DNA of 64,000 nt from an uncultured Pelagibacteraceae bacterium (GCA_902533075.1 CACAKN010000004.1:1-64000), one strand, 5' to 3'. Shown: positions 43,765-54,402, numbered from the stretch's first letter. Notes: generated from the sequence alone by a model not told the origin. Numbers and translations are program-made.

Positions 43765-44415
43765 ATGAACAAAGAAAATTTACCAAAAAAAATAGCTGTT
43801 TTCCCACTTAGTAATTTTATAATATTTCCAAAAACTACTGTCCCACTAAATATCTTTGAGCCTAGATACATAGACATGATTAACGATAGCATGAAATCTG
43901 ATAAATTTGTTGGTATGATACAACCCAAAGCATCTAAAGATAACAATAATAATTTTAATCCCCAACTTCACGAAATAGGATGTATGGGTAAAATAACAAG
44001 TTTCAAAGAGACTGAGGACTCAAGATTTTTAATTGAACTAAAGGGTATTATTAGATTTAAAATTACAAAAGAAATTCAATCAACTAAGAAATATAGAGAG
44101 TGTGAAGTAAATTTTGCAGATTATTTTGAAGATTTAGAAAATAAAAAAGAAAATATAAAATTCTCTGATTTAGAACTTATTTTTAAAGATTTAAAATCAC
44201 TTTTTGAAAAAAGAGGTTTTATAATTAATTGGAGAGGATTAGAAAAACAAAGTTTAGATGAAACTATCAATGCTCTTGCTATGGCCTCTCCCTTCACAAT
44301 TGAGGAAAAACAAGTTTTATTAGAAGCAAAAAATTTAAATATGCGAAAGACAAAGATTGCTGAAATACTTACTACTTATTCATTTGATCAATTTAATAAT
44401 ACAACGATACAATAG
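43765..44415 (+). CDS. LON-domain (PUA-like) protein
   Basis: A 216-residue protein consisting of the N-terminal substrate-binding domain of Lon without ATPase or protease: KIAVFPLSNFIIFPKTTVPLNIFEPRYIDMI, then VGMIQPK, HEIGCMGKITSF and RFLIELKGIIRFKI. Stand-alone LON-domain proteins are usual in alphaproteobacteria; role unknown, possibly substrate recognition. It is divergent from the tRNA and converges on the ubiH-type gene with a 3-base gap. Confidence 0.92.
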   Translation: MNKENLPKKIAVFPLSNFIIFPKTTVPLNIFEPRYIDMINDSMKSDKFVGMIQPKASKDNNNNFNPQLHEIGCMGKITSFKETEDSRFLIELKGIIRFKITKEIQSTKKYRECEVNFADYFEDLENKKENIKFSDLELIFKDLKSLFEKRGFIINWRGLEKQSLDETINALAMASPFTIEEKQVLLEAKNLNMRKTKIAEILTTYSFDQFNNTTIQ

Positions 44416-44418
44416 TAT

Positions 44419-45486
44419 TTAAATTTCAATACCGTTATCAGCAAATTTTGTAAATAAATTATTTATAATTTTATTCCTACCTAAAAGTTTGATTGATTTA
44501 CTAAAAACTTTCATTTCAGTTTTACTTTCCATTCTAAAAAATTCATAAATAAAATCTATTCCTCTTGAGAAAATATAATTTTTATTTTTCATATTTTTTT
44601 CAAAATCTAAACAAATTGAGGTATCCAAATCTAATCCGTGTATTTGCTTAAAATTAATCAATCTAAGTATTTCTTTAATATCTCTAATTGACATATTAAA
44701 ACCCTGTCCAGCATGTGGATGCAACCTGTGCAAAATGTCTCCAAAAGCAATTACATTTTTATGATAATATGACCTTAAGTTTGAAGATGTTAATTCAAAA
44801 TGATAAATTTTATTTATTCTCAAAATTTTATATTTATTATTATATTTTCTTATTAATGCCTTCAAATCTACAACTTTTTTTCCTCTAATGGAAAAAACTA
44901 CAGAAGTTTCTGTTGAAGAAATTGGTAAAAAAGCGATTGGTCCTTTTTTAGTAAAAATCTGGATAGCTGTGTTATTTTGTAATTTCTTATGTTTGAAAGA
45001 AGTTATATGAGCAAAACTATCATATTTTTTCTCAATTTTTTTATTGAAAAATTTGTTTGTTATATAATTTTGGTTTTCACAGTTAAAGATTAACTTATAA
45101 TTACTTTTCATTAAGAGATTGTAATCTATCTTTTTTTTAAAATTTACTAACTTATTTTTTTTCAAATCTAAATATAAAGAATTATATAAATCAACATTTC
45201 TTACTATTGAAAAAAGATTTTTATTATTTTCAAAGTTCAATATCTTTTCATTTTTTAAATTATCACTATAAATTTCTATTTTATTTACGTTCCATAATAG
45301 TTTTTCAATTTTTAATATATTTCTATTGAAGAAATTAATGTTATCTTTAGAAATTCCTAAGGTTTGTATTTTGTCGTATTTTCTTAATTTTTTGTTTGCA
45401 AATATATCTATTTTTATACCTTGATTAATTAGTGCTTTAGCCAATGCTAAGCTTGTCAAACCATTGCCTATTATTGATACTTTCAT
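44419..45486 (-). CDS. UbiH/UbiF-type FAD-dependent hydroxylase (ubiquinone synthesis)
   Basis: A flavoprotein monooxygenase of 355 residues when started at ATG 45486 (MKVSIIGNGLTSLALAKAL); the longer frame to 45525 adds 13 residues that run into the ftsK start. GNGLTSLALA is the FAD dinucleotide motif and GDILHRLHPHAGQGFNMSIRDIKEIL is the UbiH/COQ6 C-terminal signature. It probably hydroxylates the aromatic ring of the ubiquinone precursor, membrane-associated. Ring position cannot be determined. Confidence 0.85.
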   Translation of the reverse strand: MKVSIIGNGLTSLALAKALINQGIKIDIFANKKLRKYDKIQTLGISKDNINFFNRNILKIEKLLWNVNKIEIYSDNLKNEKILNFENNKNLFSIVRNVDLYNSLYLDLKKNKLVNFKKKIDYNLLMKSNYKLIFNCENQNYITNKFFNKKIEKKYDSFAHITSFKHKKLQNNTAIQIFTKKGPIAFLPISSTETSVVFSIRGKKVVDLKALIRKYNNKYKILRINKIYHFELTSSNLRSYYHKNVIAFGDILHRLHPHAGQGFNMSIRDIKEILRLINFKQIHGLDLDTSICLDFEKNMKNKNYIFSRGIDFIYEFFRMESKTEMKVFSKSIKLLGRNKIINNLFTKFADNGIEI

Positions 45487-45516
45487 AATAATTTTAATTT
45501 TAACAACAAAAATTAG

Positions 45517-47643
45517 ATGATACAAAGTGGTAAATTTGATTCACCTAATATGGATATAAAAAAACTAGCAAATTCAGCATTAATTTTTACGATTAATAGA
45601 TTGATAGAAATTTTTGGTGTTTTTACTTTTTGTTTAGGAATTTTACTTTTTATAACACTAATTACTTATTCTCCCACAGATCCAAATTTTATATTTCCAG
45701 AAAATACAGAAATAAAAAATTTACTAGGATTCCAAGGAAGCTATATTTCTGATCTTTTTATTCAATCAGTAGGTTTGGTATCATATCTCATACCAGTTTC
45801 TTTTATTTTTACGGGGATTAATATTTTTAGAAATAAAGAAATATTTTTATTATTAGAGAATACTTTTTATATTATTATTTATATTTTCTTCGGATCATTA
45901 TTTCTGGATATCTTTTATAAAGATACTTTTATTTTTTATATTAATGGAAATGGTGGTTTTGTTGGAAGCTTTTTAAATAAAATTTTTTTCAAAAATATTT
46001 TACCTACATACAATAATATCTTTTATTATTTTTTAATTTTTTTAACAGTTTTATTATTTTTGAAAAGTATAAATTTTAATCCTAAAAATTTTATAAAATC
46101 TATTAACAAGATGATAAAAGCTTTCTCATATCGAAAAGAAAAAAACTATACTAATAAAGACGAATTAATAAATGAATATATTCCTCAGGATCAAATCAAA
46201 AATTTAATTCAGGAAGATCTTCCTTTTATAAAAGCTGAGGCTAATCAATCTTTAAAAAACTCAAATAAATTTACACTTCCCTCTACAGATTTATTAAAAG
46301 AACCATCAAAAAAAGAAAGGTCTAATACAAACAAAAATGAAAATAACGATCCTAAATTTCTTGAAAAGATTCTTCTTGATTTCGGTGTAAGTGGGAGCAT
46401 AAAAAAAATAAGTCATGGTCCAGTTGTTACTTTAAATGAATTTGAGCCTGCTGCTGGAGTTAAAGTTTCAAAAATCATAAATCTTTCAGATGATATAGCT
46501 CGAAATACAAGTTCAGAATCAGCTCGTATTGCAACAATACCAGGCAGTAATACTGTGGGTATAGAGTTGCCAAACTTATCAAGAGAAAATGTATACCTAA
46601 GCGAAATATTAAATAATTCTGATTTTAAAAAAAAAGAAATAAAATTACCTATAGCATTAGGAAAAAGTATTTCTGGAACTGCAATTGTCAGTGATTTAAC
46701 TTCAATGCCACATTTATTAATTGCTGGGACAACAGGTTCAGGAAAATCGGTTTGTATTAATACTATAATTTTATCTCTACTCTTTAAACACACTCCTGAG
46801 AGATGTAAATTTATTTTAATTGATCCAAAAATGTTGGAACTTTCAACTTATGAAGGTGTCCCCCATTTACTTTGTCCTGTAATTACAGAAGCAAAAAAAG
46901 CTGCCTCTGTTTTAGGTTGGGTAGTTAAAGAAATGGAAAGTAGATATAGATTAATGACTAAAGAAGGAGTTAGGAATATCGATGGATATAATGCAAAACA
47001 CAAACTACCAATGCCCTATATTGTGGTAGTAGTTGATGAAATGTCAGACTTAATGTTAGTTGCAAGTAAAGAGATAGAAAATTATATTCAAAAGCTGTCT
47101 CAAATGGCGAGAGCTGCAGGTATTCATATTATTATGGCAACCCAAAGACCAAGTGTTGATGTAATTACTGGAACTATAAAAGCTAATTTCCCAACTCGTA
47201 TTTCGTTTCAAGTAACATCAAAAATAGATAGTAGAACAATTCTTGGTGAACAAGGAGCTGAACAATTATTGGGAAAAGGTGATATGCTTTACATGTCATC
47301 AGCGAATAAAATTGTAAGAATTCACGCGCCATTTGTTTCTGATAATGAGATCGAAAAGATTAATAATTTTTTAAGATCTCAAGCCGAACCAGATTATGTC
47401 GATGAAATTTTAAATTTTGCTGATGAAAAAGAAATAGGTGACGGTTCAAAAAATCAAGGTGATAAAGATGAATTATACCAAACTGCAGTTGAAATAATCA
47501 AATCAGAGGGAAAGGCATCAACATCATTTTTACAAAGAAAACTTCAAATTGGATACAATAGGGCTGCAAGAATTATTGATATGATGGAAGATGAAGGCAT
47601 TGTTAGCAAAGCAAATCATGTTGGAAAAAGAGATGTACTTTAA
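45517..47643 (+). CDS. ftsK: DNA translocase FtsK
   Basis: A 708-residue septal DNA pump. Residues about 35-190 hold four membrane helices. The motor domain has Walker A in AGTTGSGKSVCINTI (about 405-418), DPKMLELSTYEGVPHL and Walker B VVVVDEMSDLM, plus TQRPSVDVITGTIKANFPTRISFQV. The C-terminal winged-helix gamma domain (about 645-708: GYNRAARIIDMMEDEGIV) reads orientation sequences. The linker is short, giving a compact FtsK. It overlaps lolA by 11 bases. Confidence 0.97.
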   Translation: MIQSGKFDSPNMDIKKLANSALIFTINRLIEIFGVFTFCLGILLFITLITYSPTDPNFIFPENTEIKNLLGFQGSYISDLFIQSVGLVSYLIPVSFIFTGINIFRNKEIFLLLENTFYIIIYIFFGSLFLDIFYKDTFIFYINGNGGFVGSFLNKIFFKNILPTYNNIFYYFLIFLTVLLFLKSINFNPKNFIKSINKMIKAFSYRKEKNYTNKDELINEYIPQDQIKNLIQEDLPFIKAEANQSLKNSNKFTLPSTDLLKEPSKKERSNTNKNENNDPKFLEKILLDFGVSGSIKKISHGPVVTLNEFEPAAGVKVSKIINLSDDIARNTSSESARIATIPGSNTVGIELPNLSRENVYLSEILNNSDFKKKEIKLPIALGKSISGTAIVSDLTSMPHLLIAGTTGSGKSVCINTIILSLLFKHTPERCKFILIDPKMLELSTYEGVPHLLCPVITEAKKAASVLGWVVKEMESRYRLMTKEGVRNIDGYNAKHKLPMPYIVVVVDEMSDLMLVASKEIENYIQKLSQMARAAGIHIIMATQRPSVDVITGTIKANFPTRISFQVTSKIDSRTILGEQGAEQLLGKGDMLYMSSANKIVRIHAPFVSDNEIEKINNFLRSQAEPDYVDEILNFADEKEIGDGSKNQGDKDELYQTAVEIIKSEGKASTSFLQRKLQIGYNRAARIIDMMEDEGIVSKANHVGKRDVL

Positions 47644-48190
47644 TAGAATTATTTGTCTAATTATAGTTTTTAATTGTTTAACAAACAATGTCTCAGCCTC
47701 AATTAAAGATAATATACTTAATAAGTTCAAGAATATTGAAAATATCTCATTTAATTTTGAACAAAATATAAATGGGAAAATAGAAAATGGTAATTGTATA
47801 ATAAAATACCCAAAAAAAATTTATTGCAAATATGACCTTAGTAATCAAAAAATTTTAGTGTCTAATGGAAAATCTTTAGTAATTAAAACCTTAAGTAGTT
47901 ATTATTTATATCCATTAGAAAAGACTCCTTTAAACTCAATTTTAAATAAAGCTTTCTTAATAAAAAAAATAGAAAATTTAAAAGAGAGAAATGTCGGCAA
48001 AAACTTTATTAATTATAAATTTGTTGAAAATGAAAATGAAATTAATCTATTTTTTGACAAAAAAACCTTTAATCTAATTGGTTGGCAAACAATTGATATA
48101 TATCAAAATATTAGTATTACCTATCTGTCATCTATAAAGAGAAATCAAAAATTAAATAAAGATTTGTTTGTAATACCAAAACAAAATTGA
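47633..48190 (+). CDS. lolA: Outer-membrane lipoprotein carrier LolA
   Basis: Start chosen at ATG 47633, which gives a signal peptide (IICLIIVFNCLTNNVSA) and a mature periplasmic protein of about 165 residues; the longer frame from 47591 lies within ftsK. NISFNFEQNINGKIENGNCIIKYPKKIYCKY is a LolA-type first block and SYYLYPLEKTPLN a later one. It ferries lipoproteins from LolCDE to the outer membrane. ftsK-lolA order is conserved in many bacteria. Eleven bases overlap ftsK. Confidence 0.88.
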   Translation: MYFNRIICLIIVFNCLTNNVSASIKDNILNKFKNIENISFNFEQNINGKIENGNCIIKYPKKIYCKYDLSNQKILVSNGKSLVIKTLSSYYLYPLEKTPLNSILNKAFLIKKIENLKERNVGKNFINYKFVENENEINLFFDKKTFNLIGWQTIDIYQNISITYLSSIKRNQKLNKDLFVIPKQN

Positions 48191-48191
48191 T

Positions 48192-48695
48192 TTATAATAG
48201 TACAGTTTCTGTTTTAAAGATTTTCATACCTCTAGAGATATAATTGTTTAAAGCATTTTTATGATCTAATGAACATGTATGAACCCAGACTCTTTTGGGT
48301 TTGTTTAGAAACGAATTTTTAATAGCTTTTGATAATAAAAATGAACCTAATTTTTTGTTTTGATATTCTTCCAATACTCCCAGATAAGCTATTTCAACTT
48401 CATCCTTTTCTGGATGTAAAATAAGTTCAAAATATCCTGCTATATCTTTTATGCTTTTTAAAACATAAGTTTTTACATTTTTATTTGAAACATAATCAAT
48501 CCATTGCTTTTCAGTCCAAACTAGCCTATCTACCCAATGATGGTTTTTTCCTATTTTTTTGTAAAAAAATTTATTTAATTGGAAATCAACTGGATCTACA
48601 AGACTAATAGAATACTTTTCTGATAAACCAGTAGTCTCCTTTAAATCTTCTAAAAAATTTATTTCCAAGTAATTTCTCTGAATTTTTTTATTCAC
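48192..48695 (-). CDS. GNAT-family N-acetyltransferase
   Basis: A 167-residue acyltransferase. The acetyl-CoA site block AYLGVLEEYQNKKLGSFLLSKAIK (Q/RxxGxG/A-type) and a C-terminal TCSLDHKNALNNYISRGMKIF segment are typical GNAT features. The acceptor is unknown. It starts within the last 4 bases of the HIT gene and converges on lolA with a 1-base gap. Confidence 0.88.
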   Translation of the reverse strand: MNKKIQRNYLEINFLEDLKETTGLSEKYSISLVDPVDFQLNKFFYKKIGKNHHWVDRLVWTEKQWIDYVSNKNVKTYVLKSIKDIAGYFELILHPEKDEVEIAYLGVLEEYQNKKLGSFLLSKAIKNSFLNKPKRVWVHTCSLDHKNALNNYISRGMKIFKTETVLL

Positions 48696-49057
48696 TCAAC
48701 CATCTTACCCACTTTTTCACCTCCAAATAAATGAAAGTGTAAATGAGGTACCTCTTGGCCACCATGTTCACTGATATTGGCTAAAGCTCTATAACCTTTT
48801 CCTGTATCAACAGAAATACCTAATTTTTTAGCTACTATATTAATTCCTTTTAATAAACCTACCATTTCATCAGGTGATGCATTCAAACTAAAATCGTCTA
48901 GATCAATGTATTTTCCCTTTGGTATTACAAGTGCATGCACTTTTTTTTGAGGATTTATGTCATAAAATGATAATACAAAATCATCTTCATAAATTTTTTT
49001 ACACGGAATTTCTCCTCTTAAAATTTTTGCAAAAATATTATTATCATCGTAACTCAT
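48692..49057 (-). CDS. HIT-family nucleotide-binding hydrolase
   Basis: A 121-residue histidine-triad protein: FAKILRGEIPCKKIYEDD at the start, HALVIPKGKYIDLDD, and the triad VPHLHFHLFGG. Such proteins hydrolyse purine nucleoside phosphoramidates and adenylates. In alphaproteobacteria it commonly follows hisE, and here it overlaps hisE by 14 bases, so it rides on the histidine operon. Confidence 0.93.
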   Translation of the reverse strand: MSYDDNNIFAKILRGEIPCKKIYEDDFVLSFYDINPQKKVHALVIPKGKYIDLDDFSLNASPDEMVGLLKGINIVAKKLGISVDTGKGYRALANISEHGGQEVPHLHFHLFGGEKVGKMVE

Positions 49058-49325
49058 TTTTTCTTTTATTTAATTCCTCCATAACATCTTCAATTTTTAC
49101 ATCATTACCCTCTAAATACATTATTAAATGATAAAAAACATCTGCAGCTTCATGAATTTTGTTTGAATTATTTTCAACAGCTTCGATTAGTTCATTTATT
49201 TCCTCTAAAACTTTTTCTTTGCTCAAGGATTTATCACTAAGTAGTTTATTTGTATAAGATCCATCTACAGGAGTTTTTTTTCGCTCTCTTGCGAGATTAA
49301 ATAAACTTTCTAAAGTATTTAGCAT
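49044..49325 (-). CDS. hisE: Phosphoribosyl-ATP pyrophosphatase
   Basis: A 93-residue all-alpha enzyme: SYTNKLLSDKSLSKEKVLEEINELIEAVENN and EAADVFYHLIMYLEGND carry the MazG-like acidic metal site. It performs the second step of histidine synthesis. It is separate from hisI, which is not in the window. It follows hisF by 1 base. Confidence 0.94.
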   Translation of the reverse strand: MLNTLESLFNLARERKKTPVDGSYTNKLLSDKSLSKEKVLEEINELIEAVENNSNKIHEAADVFYHLIMYLEGNDVKIEDVMEELNKRKNELR

Positions 49326-49326
49326 A

Positions 49327-50082
49327 CTAAATTCTAACAGGTATTCCTTTCGAGTCCAAATAATCCTTAGCTTCTTTTACAGAATATTTTCCATAATGAA
49401 ATATAGAAGCTGCCAAAACTGCGCTAGCTTTTCCCAATTTAATTCCATCAACTAGGTGATCTAAGTTACCTACACCACCAGATGCAATAACTGGAATATT
49501 TACTTTGGATGAAATTTTTGTCATCAAATCAATATCATAGCCAACTTGAGTTCCGTCTCTGTCCATTGAGGTTACCAATATTTCTCCTGCACCATTTTCC
49601 TCCATTTGTTTTGCATACTCTAGCGCATCGATGCTACTATTGTTTCTTCCTCCATGAGTGAATACTTCCCATTTATCCCCATTCTTTTTTGCATCAATTG
49701 CAACTACAATACATTGAGACCCAAATTTCTTTGAACTATCAATAACAACTTTTGGGTTTTCAACCGCTGCAGTATTTATTGAAACTTTATCAGCCCCACA
49801 ACTGAGTAATTTATTAATATCCTCAACACTTCGAACACCACCCCCAACAGTTAAAGGGACAAAACATTTTTTTGAAGTTTTTTCTACAACATCATAAATA
49901 GTATCTCTATTTTCATTTGAGGCAGTAATATCTAAAAAACAAATTTCGTCTGCTCCACCATCGCTATAGATTTTAGCTTGTTCTACAGGATCACCTGCAT
50001 CTTTTAAATCAACAAAGTTTATACCTTTAACGACGCGACCATTTTTAACATCTAAACAAGGAATTATTCTATTTTTAAGCAT
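49327..50082 (-). CDS. hisF: Imidazole glycerol phosphate synthase cyclase subunit
   Basis: A 251-residue TIM barrel beginning [16 protein letters not shown] (catalytic Asp11), with [26 protein letters not shown] and [16 protein letters not shown] (Asp130 region). It joins PRFAR with ammonia channelled from HisH. It overlaps hisA by 8 bases. Confidence 0.98.
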   Translation of the reverse strand: MLKNRIIPCLDVKNGRVVKGINFVDLKDAGDPVEQAKIYSDGGADEICFLDITASNENRDTIYDVVEKTSKKCFVPLTVGGGVRSVEDINKLLSCGADKVSINTAAVENPKVVIDSSKKFGSQCIVVAIDAKKNGDKWEVFTHGGRNNSSIDALEYAKQMEENGAGEILVTSMDRDGTQVGYDIDLMTKISSKVNIPVIASGGVGNLDHLVDGIKLGKASAVLAASIFHYGKYSVKEAKDYLDSKGIPVRI

Positions 50083-50791
50083 CTTCTTTTACTAATTCTT
50101 CTAATTTTATATCACCATCATAAATTGCTTTACCAACTATTATACCCTCAATATTTTTTAAATTCTTTGCTTTTTTAATATCATCTATTGACGAAACTCC
50201 ACCGGATATAACCACAGGGCAATTTGATAGTTCAGCAACTTTCATTGTTTCATCAAAATTTGGACTTTGTTTCATGCCATCTCTATTAATATCTGTATAA
50301 ATCAATCTACTAACACCATAGTCATTAACTTGTTTCAAATAATCTAAAGTTAATTGATTAGAACTTTCTTTCCATCCCGATACTGACAAATACCCATCTT
50401 TAGCATCTAAACCTAAAGCAATTTTATTTGGAAATTTTTCACACGATTCTTTTAAAAAATTTTTATCTTTTATAGCAGCACTTCCTAAAATTACTTTTTC
50501 AACACCAACATCGATATATTTTTGAATACTATCAAAATTTCTTATACCACCACCTATCTCAATATTTAGATCAAATTTAGCAACTATATCTTTAATAATA
50601 TCATGATTAGCTGTTTTACCAGTTAAAGCTCCATCTAAATCAATTATGTGAAAATTTTTAAATCCATATTCTTTATATTTTTCAGCTTGTTCAATTGGGG
50701 ACATTTCATACTCGGTTTTGTTATCGAAATCTCCTTTAACTAATCTTACACACTTTTTATCTTTTATATCTATGGCTGGAAATATTTTCAT
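50075..50791 (-). CDS. hisA: ProFAR isomerase
   Basis: A 238-residue TIM barrel with [20 protein letters not shown] (catalytic Asp8), [29 protein letters not shown] (Asp127-type) and [12 protein letters not shown]. It catalyses the Amadori isomerisation before HisF/HisH. It overlaps hisF and abuts hisH. Confidence 0.98.
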   Translation of the reverse strand: MKIFPAIDIKDKKCVRLVKGDFDNKTEYEMSPIEQAEKYKEYGFKNFHIIDLDGALTGKTANHDIIKDIVAKFDLNIEIGGGIRNFDSIQKYIDVGVEKVILGSAAIKDKNFLKESCEKFPNKIALGLDAKDGYLSVSGWKESSNQLTLDYLKQVNDYGVSRLIYTDINRDGMKQSPNFDETMKVAELSNCPVVISGGVSSIDDIKKAKNLKNIEGIIVGKAIYDGDIKLEELVKEDA

Positions 50792-51418
50792 TTACAAATT
50801 TAAAAAATTATTGATTATTTTAAGACCAATCTTATCACTCTTTTCAGGGTGAAATTGGGTTCCAAAGATATTTTCTTTTTCAACAGAGCAAACAATATTT
50901 GATGAATAATCAGTTGTTGCTGATATCACATTTTTATCTTCTGGAATAAATTCATAACTGTGAACAAAATACATATGAGATTTATCGTTTATATCCTTAA
51001 AAATTTTACTTTCTTTAACAATGTTGATTTGATTCCAACCAATGTGAGGAAGTTTAAATTTTCCATTTTGGTTATCAATTTTTGAAACCTTTCCTGAAAT
51101 CCAACCCAATCCTTGTGTTTCACTTTCTTCATAACCAATATCAGCGAACATTTGTAAGCCAACGCAAATTCCAAAAAGAGGTTTTTTATTAGTCATTGCA
51201 AATTCATTTAAAGTTTCTTTTAGACCATTAATTTTGTTCAAAGCATCTATACAACTTTTAAATGAGCCCTGACCTGGTAAAACTACTTTATCACTTAATT
51301 TAATCTTATTTAAATCTGAGGTTACCTCGATATTCACTTTATCTTCAGCGACTTCTTTAAAAGAGTTTATTACCGAGCTTATATTGCCCGATTTATAATC
51401 AACAATTGAAACGTTCAT
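50792..51418 (-). CDS. hisH: Imidazole glycerol phosphate synthase glutaminase subunit
   Basis: A 208-residue class I glutamine amidotransferase. KPLFGICVGLQMFADIGYE holds the nucleophilic Cys (GICVG) and FGTQFHPEKSDKIG the His/Glu of the triad. It supplies ammonia to HisF. It directly abuts hisA, and starts 5 bases after hisB. Confidence 0.97.
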   Translation of the reverse strand: MNVSIVDYKSGNISSVINSFKEVAEDKVNIEVTSDLNKIKLSDKVVLPGQGSFKSCIDALNKINGLKETLNEFAMTNKKPLFGICVGLQMFADIGYEESETQGLGWISGKVSKIDNQNGKFKLPHIGWNQINIVKESKIFKDINDKSHMYFVHSYEFIPEDKNVISATTDYSSNIVCSVEKENIFGTQFHPEKSDKIGLKIINNFLNL

Positions 51419-51423
51419 TAAAT

Positions 51424-52014
51424 TTATAAAGAACCTTTTGTAGAAGGAATTGTTTTTTTGTTCCTCGGATCTATTTCCAATGCAGTTCTCAAAGATCTGG
51501 CAAGCCCTTTAAAGCAAGATTCAATTATATGGTGACTATTATCCCCATAAATATTTTCAACATGTAATGTAATTCCTGCTGCTTGTGAAAACGCCTGAAA
51601 CCATTCTTTAAATAGTTCAGTATCCATCTCTCCAAGTTTTTCTACTTTCAGGTTTACTTTCCAAATTAAATAAGGACGATTTGAAATATCAATTGCTACA
51701 CGTGATAGAGTTTCGTCCATTGGGATCATCGCGTGAGCATACCTTCTAATTCCAACGGATTTTTTTAAAGCTTTTTTTAAAGCCTCACCAATCGCGATTC
51801 CTGTATCCTCTGTTGTATGATGAAGGTCAATATGAGTGTCACCTTTAGCTTTAATATTCATATCAATTGATGAGTGCTTGGATAATTGTTCAAGCATATG
51901 ATTTAAAAAACCTATTCCTGTGTCAATTTTGTATTTACCTTTTCCGTCGATATTTAAATCAACACTAATGCTGGTCTCTTTTGTTTTTCGACTAATTTTG
52001 CCTTTACGCTTCAT
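51424..52014 (-). CDS. hisB: Imidazoleglycerol-phosphate dehydratase
   Basis: A 196-residue monofunctional dehydratase with [38 protein letters not shown] and [19 protein letters not shown] providing the two manganese sites. The histidinol-phosphatase domain of E. coli HisB is absent, as usual outside enterics. It leads the hisBHAFE run and is divergent from hslV across 91 bases. Confidence 0.97.
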   Translation of the reverse strand: MKRKGKISRKTKETSISVDLNIDGKGKYKIDTGIGFLNHMLEQLSKHSSIDMNIKAKGDTHIDLHHTTEDTGIAIGEALKKALKKSVGIRRYAHAMIPMDETLSRVAIDISNRPYLIWKVNLKVEKLGEMDTELFKEWFQAFSQAAGITLHVENIYGDNSHHIIESCFKGLARSLRTALEIDPRNKKTIPSTKGSL

Positions 52015-52070
52015 AATTAAAAACAGGTATACATATATTATTCAATTATGGCAATAATACTAAACCTGGG

Positions 52071-52098
52071 CTTGAACTATTCAATTTAATATCCATTT
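52071..52098 (+). promoter_or_regulatory. Sigma-32 (RpoH)-like promoter of hslVU
   Basis: CTTGAAC at 52071-52077 and ATCCATTT at 52091-52098, separated by 13 bases, match the heat-shock consensus CTTGAAA / CCCCATnT closely. A start about six bases below the -10 element would fall 1-3 bases before the hslV ATG at 52106, with an in-frame stop at 52100-52102, so the hslV message may be nearly leaderless. Confidence 0.6.
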
Positions 52099-52105
52099 AT
52101 AAGCT

Positions 52106-52621
52106 ATGACAACGATTGTATTAGTAAGAAAAAACAATGAAGTAGTGGTTGCGGGTGATGGACAAGTAAGTATGGGAAATACTGTCGTAAAGAGCACGGC
52201 GTCAAAAGTAAGAAAAATTGAAAAAAGAGATGTGGTAGCAGGTTTCGCTGGATCTACTGCAGATGCATTAACATTATTTGAGAGATTAGAAGCTAAAATA
52301 GAAAAACACGCTGGAAATTTATCAAGAGCAGCAGTTGAATTAGCAAAAGATTGGAGAACAGATAAATATTTAAGAAGATTGGAAGCCTTAATGGCAATTG
52401 GTGACAAAGAAAATAGCTATATTATTTCTGGCACTGGTGATGTTTTGGAACCTGAAGGTGATGTAATAGGGATCGGGTCTGGTGGTAACTATGCTTTAGC
52501 AGCGGGTAAAGTTTTAATTGATACAGATTTAAGTGCTGAACAAGTAGCAAAAAAATCAATTGAAGTTGCATCAGAAATTTGTGTTTTTACAAATAATAAT
52601 ATTAAAGTTGAAAAAATTTAA
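52106..52621 (+). CDS. hslV: HslV protease subunit (peptidase of HslUV)
   Basis: A 171-residue N-terminal-threonine peptidase. The protein starts [27 protein letters not shown], so the nucleophile Thr is freed by removal of only Met, without the longer propeptide seen in some alphaproteobacteria. [17 protein letters not shown] and [11 protein letters not shown] are family blocks. It forms a dodecamer capped by HslU. The stop overlaps the hslU start by one base. A sigma-32-like promoter lies directly upstream. Confidence 0.97.
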   Translation: MTTIVLVRKNNEVVVAGDGQVSMGNTVVKSTASKVRKIEKRDVVAGFAGSTADALTLFERLEAKIEKHAGNLSRAAVELAKDWRTDKYLRRLEALMAIGDKENSYIISGTGDVLEPEGDVIGIGSGGNYALAAGKVLIDTDLSAEQVAKKSIEVASEICVFTNNNIKVEKI

Positions 52622-53994
52622 TGGAAAAATCTAACGTAACACCACTTGTTCCAAAAGATAAGAATGCTAATGAAAATGAAAAACTTGTTAGCTCTTTATC
52701 TCCAAGAGAAATTGTTTCAGAATTAGATCGTTTTGTTGTAGGTCAAAACAAAGCAAAAAAAGCAGTTGCGGTAGCTCTCAGAAATAGATGGAGAAGACAG
52801 GCTTTAAAAGGTGAAATGAAAAATGAAGTTTTACCAAAAAATATACTTATGATTGGACCAACTGGTGTTGGTAAAACGGAAATATCGAGAAGACTTTCAA
52901 AATTAGCGGAAGCTCCTTTTGTAAAAGTAGAAGCAACAAGATTTACTGAGGTAGGTTATGTTGGAAGAGATGTCGAACAAATTGTCCGAGATTTAGTGGA
53001 GATAGCTATATCAATGGAAAAAGTTAAGAAAAGAAAAGAGGTATTTGCTCAAGCACAAAAGCTTGCTGAGGAAAAAGTTTTGGATGCCTTGGTTGGAAAA
53101 AAAGCAAGTTTAGCAACTAGAGAAAGTTTCAGAAAAAGATTAAGAAATGGTGATTTAGATGAAAATGAAATTGAGATAGCAGTAAGTGATGCTGGTAGTA
53201 ATAGCACCTCTTTTGAGATACCTGGAATGCCTGGTGCGAATGTAGGAATGATAAACATTGGAGAAATGATCGGAAAGTCTATGGGGACAAAAGAAAAAAA
53301 GAAAAAGATGACTGTAAAAGAGTCTCATGAGATTTTAATTAATGATGAATCAGACAAATTAATTGAACAAGACAAAATTATAAAATCAGCTAAAATTTCC
53401 ACTGAAAATAATGGAATCGTATTTCTGGATGAGATAGATAAAATATCCGGTAGAACAGATAGAGTTGGTGGAGATGTATCACGAGAAGGTGTTCAAAGAG
53501 ATTTGCTACCCCTTATTGAAGGAACCACGGTAAATACAAAATATGGCCCAATAAAAACTGATCATATTTTATTTATAGCTTCTGGAGCTTTTCAACTTGC
53601 AAAACCATCAGACTTACTTCCAGAGTTACAGGGTAGACTTCCTATAAGAGTTGAGCTTGAGGCACTAACTAGTGAAGATTTTAAAAGAATTTTAAAAGAG
53701 CCGGATTTTAGTTTAATAAAGCAATATATTGCCTTACTTAAAACTGAGAATGTTGAACTAGAATTTTCAGACGATGGTATTGATACAATTGCAAATATTG
53801 CATCTGAAGTAAATGCTACTGTAGAAAATATAGGTGCAAGACGTTTACACACTATTATTGAAAAGATTTTAGATGAGATAAGTTTTACTGCAACAGACCG
53901 TGCTGGAGAAAAAATAATAATTAATAAAGAATATATAAACAACAACTTAGATTCTTTAGTTAAAGATACGGATTTATCAAAATTTATTTTATAA
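52621..53994 (+). CDS. hslU: HslU ATPase subunit of the HslUV protease
   Basis: A 457-residue AAA+ unfoldase. [34 protein letters not shown] is the N-terminal signature, [14 protein letters not shown] the Walker A (about residue 81), an I domain of about 110-240, [12 protein letters not shown] the Walker B, and [18 protein letters not shown] the sensor-2 region. The last residues end DLSKFIL, the typical C-terminal tail that docks HslV. It converges on the Smr gene with a 6-base overlap. Confidence 0.98.
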   Translation: MEKSNVTPLVPKDKNANENEKLVSSLSPREIVSELDRFVVGQNKAKKAVAVALRNRWRRQALKGEMKNEVLPKNILMIGPTGVGKTEISRRLSKLAEAPFVKVEATRFTEVGYVGRDVEQIVRDLVEIAISMEKVKKRKEVFAQAQKLAEEKVLDALVGKKASLATRESFRKRLRNGDLDENEIEIAVSDAGSNSTSFEIPGMPGANVGMINIGEMIGKSMGTKEKKKKMTVKESHEILINDESDKLIEQDKIIKSAKISTENNGIVFLDEIDKISGRTDRVGGDVSREGVQRDLLPLIEGTTVNTKYGPIKTDHILFIASGAFQLAKPSDLLPELQGRLPIRVELEALTSEDFKRILKEPDFSLIKQYIALLKTENVELEFSDDGIDTIANIASEVNATVENIGARRLHTIIEKILDEISFTATDRAGEKIIINKEYINNNLDSLVKDTDLSKFIL

Positions 53995-54402
53995 TTTTTT
54001 TTTTAAATTTATATAAAAAGCACCACTTCCACCATCCTCAATTTCTGCATCTTGAATACTGTTAATCAAACTCATTAACTCTTTATTATTTTTAATAAAT
54101 TCAGGAACAGAATATTTCAAAATACCTAAATCTTTTGATACATAGGGATTTTTTTTATTTTGCGAATGAATTCCTTTACCCGTCACAATAATTAATCTAT
54201 TGACCTTATTATTGTGTGCATTAAAGATTAAGTCTGTAATTTTTTTATTAGCCTCATCTAAAGAATACCCATGAAGATCAAAGGTATATGTTTTTTTTAT
54301 CTTTCTTTCTTCAATTTTGTCATCTTTGCTTGGAAGACTCTCATCATTTGACAAAAAATTATCCCAGTCTTTTTTATCTTTATCTGAAATTTTATTATTC
54401 AA
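53989..54402 (-). CDS. Smr-domain protein
   Basis: A 137-residue protein with an acidic N terminus and a C-terminal Smr domain: [40 protein letters not shown], containing the DLHG and TGKG motifs. Smr domains nick DNA or RNA; short bacterial versions have unclear roles. It directly follows the Tim44-like gene, while mltA usually lies between them in related bacteria. Confidence 0.93.
   Translation of the reverse strand: MNNKISDKDKKDWDNFLSNDESLPSKDDKIEERKIKKTYTFDLHGYSLDEANKKITDLIFNAHNNKVNRLIIVTGKGIHSQNKKNPYVSKDLGILKYSVPEFIKNNKELMSLINSIQDAEIEDGGSGAFYINLKKKL

Noticed and set aside
46413-46793. 126-codon open frame antisense to ftsK
   Set aside because: Lies wholly within the conserved FtsK motor domain, and its protein is low-complexity with no family motif; a shadow of biased codon use.
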